Shown piece after piece: positions 1-7,865 of a DNA stretch of 7,865 bases. The stretch comes from Rhodospirillales bacterium. GTDB lineage: Bacteria > Pseudomonadota > Alphaproteobacteria > Rhodospirillales > Casp-alpha2. Position numbers and translations under genes: made by a program. The first letter of the stretch is position 1. Each line of letters begins with the position of its first letter. The stretch spans positions 1 to 7,865 of the forward strand of contig JABJOR010000336.1 in assembly GCA_018664265.1 (NCBI GenBank), read 5' to 3'. The notes beneath the pieces are model-generated. The model ran no database searches, was not told where the DNA came from, and saw only the letters and a list, made by a program, of their open reading frames with translations.

Positions 1-2705
<2,705 letters not shown>

Positions 2706-2736
2706 GTTTTACGCCTATGATATGGAGTATCCACGT

Positions 2737-3624
2737 TTACCAGATTTTAGAAAAATTTTCATACCAGTCTTTATACCAGGGATCGTCAATATCTTCCTCA
2801 CGAATGATTTTTCCTTCTACAAGCTGATAGGCATCTATATACCATTCACTGCCTGGAAAGTTATGCCCAAGAACCGAAGCGCTCTTTTGAGCCTCTTCTG
2901 GCAATCCGACAGCTAAATAGGATTCTGTCATCCTCAATAAGGCTTCAGGTACATGTGTGGTTGTTTGATAACGCTCAATAACTGTCTTGAAACGATTGAT
3001 GGCTGCAATATGTTGGCTTTGCCCCTGATAGTAACGTCCAATAGCCATTTCCTTACCTGCAAGGTGATCAAAGGTCAGATCAAGTTTCAGCCTGGCATCA
3101 CGGGAATATTTACTGTTAGGAAAGCGGGTAATCAATTCATTGAGGGTCTTGGTCGCGTTTTCCGTCATTTCCTGGTCACGTTCTACAGTCGATATCTGTT
3201 CGTAATAGCAAAGTGCCTTCAGATAATAAGCATAAGCAACATCCTTATTTGATGGATGCAGCTGTATAAACCGGTCTAGAGCGATGACCGAATCATCATA
3301 TTCATTGGCCTCGTAATATGCATAAGCTGACATCAACTGAGCTTTCGTAGCCCATTTGGAATATGGATGCTGCCTTTCTACTTCATCAAACTTACGTGCA
3401 GCGCCCATATACTTGCCATCTGCCATTAGATTTTGCGCTTCATTGTAAAGCACATCTACGGGCTCTTCGAGATAAGCCTCTTTATCATCTCCGGAACACG
3501 CCCCAAGCATGATAGTGGCAATAATTACGATTAGAGTAAAAGGATGGCTCGTCCAGCGACGATGCACAATCGGCAACGCTGGAACTTTCGAAAGCAGGGA
3601 GCCTTTAAAGCGGGCCAAAATCAT
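2737..3624 (-). CDS. bamD: Outer membrane protein assembly lipoprotein BamD (ComL/YfiO)
   Basis: BamD is the essential TPR lipoprotein of the BAM complex. It sits on the periplasmic face of the outer membrane and helps BamA fold beta-barrel proteins. From ATG 3624 the product has 295 residues. A hydrophobic stretch (FTLIVIIATIM) leads to the lipobox LGAC, with the lipidated Cys at residue 43. The mature part starts SGDDKEAYLEEPVDVLYNEAQ and is a series of TPR helices, including the family-typical segments GKYMGAARKFDEVERQHPYS, YDDSVIALDRFIQLHP and NELITRFPNSKYSRDAR. Mature length is about 253 residues against about 226 in E. coli. The start is uncertain. An in-frame TTG at 3657 would add 11 residues, and an in-frame GTG at 3567 would give a shorter, more usual signal peptide. 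None has a clear Shine-Dalgarno. With ATG the region before the hydrophobic core is about 28 residues, long for a lipoprotein signal. Family assignment is secure; only the N-terminus is in doubt. Confidence 0.94.
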   Translation of the reverse strand: MILARFKGSLLSKVPALPIVHRRWTSHPFTLIVIIATIMLGACSGDDKEAYLEEPVDVLYNEAQNLMADGKYMGAARKFDEVERQHPYSKWATKAQLMSAYAYYEANEYDDSVIALDRFIQLHPSNKDVAYAYYLKALCYYEQISTVERDQEMTENATKTLNELITRFPNSKYSRDARLKLDLTFDHLAGKEMAIGRYYQGQSQHIAAINRFKTVIERYQTTTHVPEALLRMTESYLAVGLPEEAQKSASVLGHNFPGSEWYIDAYQLVEGKIIREEDIDDPWYKDWYENFSKIW

Positions 3625-3667
3625 TTCAGAACTGTCACTTGAATTTATTGATATCAACGTTCATGGG

Positions 3668-3673
3668 ACTATA
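3668..3673 (-). promoter_or_regulatory. Possible -10 element upstream of bamD
   Basis: The minus strand reads TGCTATAGT here, a good -10 hexamer (TATAGT) preceded by CTA-type context as in alphaproteobacterial sigma-70 promoters. No convincing -35 is found 16-18 bases upstream; the best is TTCGTT. If active, transcription would begin about 35-40 bases before the ATG at 3624, giving bamD-recN-ligA its own promoter. It would also nearly abolish a leader for the alternative TTG start at 3657. Weak evidence only. Confidence 0.25.
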
Positions 3674-3777
3674 GCACGCAGACACACAGGAACGAACAGC
3701 CTAAATTCCGCTTTCACGAAGAAAAACGTTCATACACTTAATCAATACAGGAAATTAGCTAGCTGGAGCCGAAGAAA

Positions 3778-4764
3778 TCAGCCATTAACGGCAAAAACCA
3801 GATCAGAGTGCTGTGCTTGAATTTCTGAATGGAGGCCACCATTTGGCATAGTTTCAGCATCTTTAGCTGAAATGGTACCATAGCACCAAGCTGATTCGTC
3901 TGCGAACAACGCACGTAACAAGGTATTATTTAGTGCATGACCGGAGCGGTCTCCACTGAAAGCACCAATAACCAGACCACCGGCAAGATACATGTCACCA
4001 ACAGCATCAAGAGCTTTATGACGGACAAATTCATCATCAAAACGCAAGCCATCCTCGTTCAGGACGTCATCACCAGAAATAACAATGGCATTTTCCAGCG
4101 AACCACCTCGTGCAAGACCAGCTGCACGCATAGCTTCTACTTCATGAAGGAAACCAAACGTTCTTGCCTTGGCCAGTTCATTAGAAAAAGCGCCATTGAT
4201 AACACCCAGCTTGATGTTTTGGTGGCCAACAACAGCACTGTCATAAACAATTGCCATATCAACAGAAAAATGCGTAGCAGGCGCTAGAGATGCCGTGCAA
4301 TCACCTTCCGTAACACTCACAGGTTTTAAGACACGAATAACACGCCGCGGGGCGTCTTGTTCCTGAATTCCTGCACATTCAATTAAAAAGACAAACGGAT
4401 CGGCGCTACCGTCCATAATTGGAACTTCCGGGCCATTGATTTCGATAAGGGCATTGTCGATCCCACAGCCTGATAGAGCAGCCATAACATGTTCGACTGT
4501 TGAAACCTTAACGCCTTCGTCATTACCAATAACGGTGCACAGACGAGTATCAACAACATTATCCCAAAGAGCTGGAATTTCAGCGCCCAGTCCGGCAACA
4601 TCCGTACGGCGGAATGTAATTCCTGAATTAGCATCAGCGGGGTGCAGGGTCATAGTAACCTTATTACCGGAATGCAGAGCCACTCCTTTACAGTCAATAG
4701 CACTTTTCAGTGTCCGCTGTTTGAGAAGCGAGTTGTCCGGGTGAAGGTGTTCTATAGCATCCAT
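3778..4764 (-). CDS. lpxC: UDP-3-O-acyl-N-acetylglucosamine deacetylase LpxC
   Basis: LpxC is the zinc-dependent cytoplasmic enzyme that removes the N-acetyl group from UDP-3-O-acyl-GlcNAc, the committed step of lipid A synthesis. From ATG 4764 it has 328 residues (E. coli 305). QRTLKSAIDCKGVALHSG is the family N-terminus. VEHVMAALSGCGIDN holds catalytic Glu91 and zinc ligand His92. RHKALDAVGD holds zinc ligands His249 and Asp253. SGHALNNTLLRAL holds the catalytic-site His276. All active-site residues are therefore present. An in-frame GTG at 4779 would add five residues (MDDIN). ATG was preferred by codon; it has only a GGA about 10 bases upstream, while the GTG has AGAAGA about 12 bases upstream, so neither site is strong. 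Residues before QRTLK form a short non-conserved extension. The gene is separated from ftsZ by a terminator and a likely promoter of its own. No terminator is seen between it and bamD. Confidence 0.97.
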   Translation of the reverse strand: MDAIEHLHPDNSLLKQRTLKSAIDCKGVALHSGNKVTMTLHPADANSGITFRRTDVAGLGAEIPALWDNVVDTRLCTVIGNDEGVKVSTVEHVMAALSGCGIDNALIEINGPEVPIMDGSADPFVFLIECAGIQEQDAPRRVIRVLKPVSVTEGDCTASLAPATHFSVDMAIVYDSAVVGHQNIKLGVINGAFSNELAKARTFGFLHEVEAMRAAGLARGGSLENAIVISGDDVLNEDGLRFDDEFVRHKALDAVGDMYLAGGLVIGAFSGDRSGHALNNTLLRALFADESAWCYGTISAKDAETMPNGGLHSEIQAQHSDLVFAVNG

Positions 4765-4859
4765 ATTAATATCGTCCACGCTGTACGTTTATCTTCTATT
4801 TCGTTAGCCTTTTCTAGCAATTGCAGCAGCGCCACACAAATCACACTTTGTTTCGCTTT

Positions 4860-4888
4860 GTTACATTAAATAGAAGACCTTAAGTCAC
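4860..4888 (-). promoter_or_regulatory. Candidate lpxC promoter
   Basis: On the minus strand GTGACT (4888-4883, four of six matches to TTGACA) is followed after exactly 17 bases by TGTAAC (4865-4860, four of six matches to TATAAT). Transcription would begin near 4853, leaving a leader of roughly 75-90 bases before lpxC. The -35 lies inside the TTAA-N7-TTAA palindrome. It is the first promoter-like sequence after the ftsZ terminator. A second weaker pair, TTGTGT-N17-TAGAAA, occurs further downstream in the same gap. Moderate to low confidence, since both hexamers are imperfect. Confidence 0.4.
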
Positions 4889-4894
4889 GGTTAA
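4880..4894 (-). promoter_or_regulatory. Candidate CtrA binding site upstream of lpxC
   Basis: The minus strand reads TTAACCGTGACTTAA, a perfect match to the CtrA full site TTAA-N7-TTAA, with the favoured CC after the first half-site. CtrA is the response regulator that times transcription with the cell cycle in many Alphaproteobacteria; at activated promoters its site commonly overlaps the -35. Here the site covers the candidate lpxC -35 (GTGACT) and lies just after the ftsZ terminator. I found no other exact full site in the intergenic gaps of the window. The motif match is directly visible. Binding and the direction of its effect are inferred, and assume the organism has CtrA. Confidence 0.5.
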
Positions 4895-4899
4895 ATAAC

Positions 4900-4943
4900 A
4901 AAAAAAATAGGGTGACCCCTGCAATCAGGCACGCACCCTATTT
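4900..4943 (-). terminator. Rho-independent terminator after ftsZ
   Basis: On the minus strand a ten-base-pair stem, AAATAGGGTG pairing with CACCCTATTT (arms 4943-4934 and 4914-4905), encloses a 19-base loop. That loop contains a nested CCTG-ATTG-CAGG hairpin, so the structure is a long hairpin with a small internal loop. The descending arm runs straight into eight consecutive T (4907-4900). It lies about 43 bases after the ftsZ stop and about 120 bases or more before lpxC. It should end the ftsA-ftsZ transcript and separate it from lpxC. Confidence 0.9.
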
Positions 4944-4986
4944 CTTTCTCTCCAGGTCATTTTTTGATAAAATCAAATAATGATTC

Positions 4987-6945
4987 TTAGTTTGCCTGAC
5001 GACGTAAAAATGCAGGAATATCCAGCAAATCGTCTTCTGTTTCACTTATAGGCTGGCTCTCAGGTTGTTCAATAACACCAAGACTGGGCTGAGCAGATCC
5101 AATTGCGGTTCCGCTAACTGGTGCAGGACCGAATTGGGGCGCAGTAGCCGCCGTTGTTGTTGCAGTTGCTGCAGTTGTTGTGGTTGTAGCTGTCGCAACA
5201 GATGCATCAGCTGTTTGCCCCGCCTGACCTTGCCAATCAAGAGGTTGAGGAGCAACAGGCTTATTGGCACCCAGAATAGTTTTGAATAGACTTCCTGCAC
5301 GCTTAATCGCTGGCTTGCGTGTTGTGGCTTCAGATACAACAGCCGCTGGCTCACTGGCACCATTAACAAAATCTGATTCAGCAAATGGTTTTGTTGGAAC
5401 AGTTTCTTCCTTGCCATTGGCTAAAGCCGGCGCAGGGGGAATAAAGGCATCAGACGTTGATGCACTCGGCATCGCAGTTGGCACCGTATCAGATACAGTC
5501 GGCATTTCTGCCAGTGGTGCAGCAGATGGCTCTAATGCAACGTCAATATCAGATGCAGCAGTATCAAGCTCCGCTGCCAGTTCGCCCTCGATTGCAGCTT
5601 CGTTTGTGCTTTCTAAATCAGGAGTCACAGCAATATGAGACTCTGCTGCATTTTCTAGTGTTGCAGCAACAGTCTCAGTTTCAACTTTACTGTCAGCCGT
5701 AGAGTCTTCCGTAACTTGTTCTTCAACAACCGCAGATGGCTCGGAAATTGCCTGCTTCAACATTGAAAATGATAAAGGTGTCTGAGCAGCTTCAGGCTCT
5801 TCTTCTGTCGCTGCAAACGCAACTTCTAATGCCATTTCAGCCGTTTCCACAACAGGCTCACTAGCCTCATCTTCAACACGCAACACTTCTGGCGCATTTG
5901 TTACAGGTGCTGATTTAACTGGTGTAGATGCCATAACAGACGTTGCTGTCGGAATTGAGCGTTCAACAACATCAGAATCAAGTCCTGTAGCAACCACAGA
6001 AACTCTAATCCGGCCTTCGAGTTCACTTTCAAAGGCAGATCCAAAGATAATATAGGCTTCTTCATCAACCTCGGCACGAATCCGGTTTGCTGCTTCATCT
6101 ACTTCAAACAGGGTCATATCACTGCCACCAGTGATATTAATCAAAACGCCCTTCGCACCCTTCATGGAGCAATCATCAAGCAATGGATTGGCAATAGCAG
6201 CTTCGGCAGCATCAAGCGCACGTCTTTCGCCATCAGCCTCGCCAGTACCCATCATTGCCTTGCCCATTTCGTGCATAACAGAACGAATATCCGCAAAATC
6301 AAGATTAATCATACCAGGCATAATAATCAGGTCGGTAACACCGCGAACACCAGAATAGAGCACTTCGTCTGCCATCCGGAAGGCATCAGCAAAAGTGGTC
6401 TTTTCATTTGCAACACGAAATAAATTCTGGTTTGGAATTACGATCAGCGTATCAACGAACTCCGCGAGGTCCTCAATACCCTTTTCAGCCAACTTCATGC
6501 GATGGCTGCCTTCAAAATGGAAAGGCTTGGTTACAACACCAACCGTCAGAATACCTTTTTCACGAGCAGCCTTGGCAATGACAGGAGCACCACCAGTACC
6601 CGTACCACCACCCATACCGGCAGCAATAAACACCATGTTTGCACCATCAAGGTGCTCCATGATTTCAGGTAGGGATTCTTCTGCTGCTGCATGCCCGATT
6701 TCAGGGCTGGCACCTGCGCCAAGGCCGCTGGTAATCGACGCACCCATCTGAACACGACGCTGGGCGCCTGATCCTTTCAGGGATTGTGCATCTGTATTAA
6801 CGACAAGAAACTCTACGCCTTCAAGCTCAGAGTTGATCATATCATTTACAGCATTACCGCCTGCGCCACCGACGCCAACGACAGTAATTCTTGGTTTCAG
6901 TTCCCGTTCAACGGTTTTTTCTGGAATACTAAGATTGATGCTCAT
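4987..6945 (-). CDS. ftsZ: Cell division protein FtsZ with an unusually long C-terminal linker
   Basis: FtsZ is the tubulin-like GTPase that polymerises into the division ring at midcell. The globular part covers about residues 12-323: nucleotide loop [10 protein letters not shown] (24-33), tubulin signature GGGTGTG (112-118), and T7 synergy loop [10 protein letters not shown] (214-223, with Asp216 and Asp219) that completes GTP hydrolysis across the subunit interface. The C-terminal tail [15 protein letters not shown] (638-652) is the conserved peptide that binds FtsA and other partners. Between them lies a linker of about 315 residues, rich in Ala, Glu, Thr, Pro and Ser and mostly acidic, with a basic island (543-560) and a Thr/Ala run (583-602). 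Total length is 652, against 383 in E. coli and about 508 in Caulobacter. The ATG start is fixed by GGAGG five bases upstream. It follows ftsA by 97 bases and is closed by a strong terminator. No clear promoter, CtrA full site or GANTC site was found in the ftsA-ftsZ gap. Confidence 0.98.
   Translation of the reverse strand: MSINLSIPEKTVERELKPRITVVGVGGAGGNAVNDMINSELEGVEFLVVNTDAQSLKGSGAQRRVQMGASITSGLGAGASPEIGHAAAEESLPEIMEHLDGANMVFIAAGMGGGTGTGGAPVIAKAAREKGILTVGVVTKPFHFEGSHRMKLAEKGIEDLAEFVDTLIVIPNQNLFRVANEKTTFADAFRMADEVLYSGVRGVTDLIIMPGMINLDFADIRSVMHEMGKAMMGTGEADGERRALDAAEAAIANPLLDDCSMKGAKGVLINITGGSDMTLFEVDEAANRIRAEVDEEAYIIFGSAFESELEGRIRVSVVATGLDSDVVERSIPTATSVMASTPVKSAPVTNAPEVLRVEDEASEPVVETAEMALEVAFAATEEEPEAAQTPLSFSMLKQAISEPSAVVEEQVTEDSTADSKVETETVAATLENAAESHIAVTPDLESTNEAAIEGELAAELDTAASDIDVALEPSAAPLAEMPTVSDTVPTAMPSASTSDAFIPPAPALANGKEETVPTKPFAESDFVNGASEPAAVVSEATTRKPAIKRAGSLFKTILGANKPVAPQPLDWQGQAGQTADASVATATTTTTAATATTTAATAPQFGPAPVSGTAIGSAQPSLGVIEQPESQPISETEDDLLDIPAFLRRQAN
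5140..5199 (-). repeat. Low-complexity Thr/Ala-coding run within the ftsZ linker
   Basis: About 20 codons (residues 583-602) encode almost only Thr and Ala, for example ATATTTTTAATATTTAATA, using mainly ACA, ACT, ACC, GCA and GCT. On the plus strand it appears as an imperfect GTT/GCN trinucleotide run. It keeps the frame, lies in the disordered linker, and is the kind of tract that changes length by slippage between strains. The codons are mixed, so it is an interrupted rather than a pure microsatellite. Confidence 0.6.
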
Positions 6946-6950
6946 TATTT

Positions 6951-6955
6951 CCTCC
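6951..6955 (-). promoter_or_regulatory. Strong Shine-Dalgarno of ftsZ
   Basis: GGAGG on the minus strand, five bases (AAATA) before the ftsZ ATG. It is the strongest ribosome site in the window, consistent with the high cellular amount of FtsZ, and it fixes the start codon. Confidence 0.85.
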
Positions 6956-7042
6956 GGATAAGCAATAATCTAAACAACTAAAGCTACATGGTTGATAACA
7001 GGTAAATTTTTTAACGATTTCATTGTTTTTCGCACTTTCTTC

Positions 7043-7865
7043 TTAAAAATTGTCTCTAAACCACTGACTTAGACGCCCAAACTTGCCTGAAGAGTGTTCT
7101 TTTGACGTCAATACACCGGATGAAACATCACGCGATTCGCGAATCGCAAAATTAATCAACCCGACACACGTTGAAAATGCAGGCCCGCAAGCAGCTTCTG
7201 CCAGCCCGTCAATGGGTACGGGCTTGGCTATTCTAACCTGACGATCAAGAATACTGTTGGCGACATCACTAACGCCTGGCAGCTGAGAAGCACCACCCGT
7301 CAAAACAAGACGTGGGCCAGATGCTTGTTCAAACCCGGCCTTATTCAGACGGTCACGAATTAGCTCGAAGGTTTCTTCCAATCTTGGCCTGATAATTCCG
7401 ATCAGCATAGATCGTGGAACTTGCATTGCCTCTCCGGCTCCATCCTCGCCAATCAAATTGACTTCGATAACAGCCCGATCATCGTCAGAAGAAGGAACAG
7501 CATTTCCAAACAAGGTTTTTACCCGTTCTGCATGGCCAAGCGGCGTTGACAGTCCACGGGCAATGTCACTGGTAATATGCATACCGCCTATGGGGACCAT
7601 ATCGGCATGAACCATCTCGCCATCAAAGAACACTGCAACGGATGTCGTACCACCACCCATATCAATCATGGTAACGCCCAGCTTCGCCTCATCCCCAACC
7701 AAACAAGACAATGATGAAGCCAATGGCGTGGATACAACGCCTGCCACCCCCAGGTGGCAACGCGATACAGCGGATTCCAAATTACGCAAAGGCGCCGAAG
7801 AAGCAGATATAACATGCATATTTACCGCCAATCGCTCACCATACATACCAATCGGATCACGAACA
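7043..7865 (-). CDS. ftsA: Cell division protein FtsA, C-terminal two thirds (5' end outside the window)
   Basis: FtsA is the actin-like ATPase that tethers FtsZ filaments to the inner membrane and recruits later division proteins. The reading frame is open to the window edge: before the first Met codon it continues as VRDPIG, joining MYGERLAVNMHVIS, a family-typical segment. About 273 residues are visible of an expected 420-440. Motifs are the actin-fold phosphate loop IDMGGGTTSV (visible residues 67-76), IGGMHITSDIARGLSTPLGHAERVK, and the adenosine-binding LVLTGGASQLPGV. The last residues, FGRLSQWFRDNF, form a short amphipathic, aromatic and basic helix matching the C-terminal membrane-targeting sequence of FtsA. 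The Met codon at 7846 is internal and should not be taken as the start. No terminator follows, so ftsA and ftsZ are likely co-transcribed. Confidence 0.97.
   Translation of the reverse strand, partial: VRDPIGMYGERLAVNMHVISASSAPLRNLESAVSRCHLGVAGVVSTPLASSLSCLVGDEAKLGVTMIDMGGGTTSVAVFFDGEMVHADMVPIGGMHITSDIARGLSTPLGHAERVKTLFGNAVPSSDDDRAVIEVNLIGEDGAGEAMQVPRSMLIGIIRPRLEETFELIRDRLNKAGFEQASGPRLVLTGGASQLPGVSDVANSILDRQVRIAKPVPIDGLAEAACGPAFSTCVGLINFAIRESRDVSSGVLTSKEHSSGKFGRLSQWFRDNF

Noticed and set aside
2706..2736. Search for a LexA operator in front of recN
   Set aside because: No GTTC-N7-GTTC or GAAC-N7-GAAC pattern is present in the gap or the adjacent end of bamD that I checked.
3685..3700. GTTCGTTC upstream of bamD as a LexA-type box
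   Set aside because: The two GTTC units are directly adjacent, not separated by seven bases as the alphaproteobacterial operator requires.
3715..3735. Small hairpin (TTTTC-TTCGT-GAAAG) in the lpxC-bamD gap as a terminator
   Set aside because: The stem is only about five base pairs with a wobble and has no T tract after it.
4982..4986. Single GATTC (GANTC, CcrM methylation site) just after ftsZ
   Set aside because: It is an isolated five-base match, not in a promoter position, and expected by chance.
5046..5417. Gln/Leu-rich open frame on the same strand as ftsZ, other frame
   Set aside because: It is a frame-shifted reading of the repetitive linker codons, and the true ftsZ frame continues unbroken to the conserved tail.
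5264..5638. Open frame of 124 codons on the plus strand, Ala/Ser-rich
   Set aside because: It is antisense to the low-complexity ftsZ linker; the biased composition of the linker creates long stop-free antisense frames.
6996..7016. AT-rich TTAAAAAATTTACC in the ftsA-ftsZ gap as a CtrA site
   Set aside because: Only one TTAA half-site is present; the second half at the seven-base spacing reads ACCT.

Overview
The window is a core chromosomal segment from a proteobacterium, most likely an alphaproteobacterium. All genes lie on the minus strand. Read in the direction of transcription the order is ftsA (3' part), ftsZ, lpxC, bamD (comL), recN and ligA (5' part). This order, with the end of the division and cell-wall cluster running into lpxC-bamD-recN-ligA, is characteristic of Alphaproteobacteria. 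An FtsZ with a long Ala/Pro/Glu/Thr-rich linker ending in [11 protein letters not shown] agrees with that. Base composition looks intermediate (judged by eye), which fits a marine or low-to-mid GC alphaproteobacterial lineage. I cannot name the genus.

Layout: 7865-7043 is the last two thirds of ftsA. A 97-base gap with a strong Shine-Dalgarno leads to ftsZ (6945-4987). A textbook intrinsic terminator (4943-4900) closes the ftsA-ftsZ transcription unit. Directly behind it is a perfect TTAA-N7-TTAA palindrome (4894-4880), the binding site of the alphaproteobacterial cell-cycle regulator CtrA. It overlaps the -35 of a plausible lpxC promoter. lpxC (4764-3778) is followed by a gap of about 150 bases, with a weak promoter-like sequence and no terminator, and then by bamD (3624-2737). 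recN follows after 31 bases, and ligA starts inside the recN stop codon (GTGA overlap). bamD-recN-ligA therefore looks like one operon, possibly fed from the lpxC promoter.

How the genes work together: FtsA and FtsZ build and anchor the division ring. LpxC commits precursor to lipid A, and BamD is the essential lipoprotein of the outer-membrane protein assembly machine, so the middle of the window is outer-membrane biogenesis. RecN and LigA handle double-strand-break repair and nick sealing.

I see no mobile element, CRISPR array, tRNA, rRNA, pseudogene or unknown gene cassette, and no new system. The most useful non-routine observation is the candidate CtrA-controlled lpxC promoter. The unusually long FtsZ linker and the uncertain N-terminus of BamD come next.
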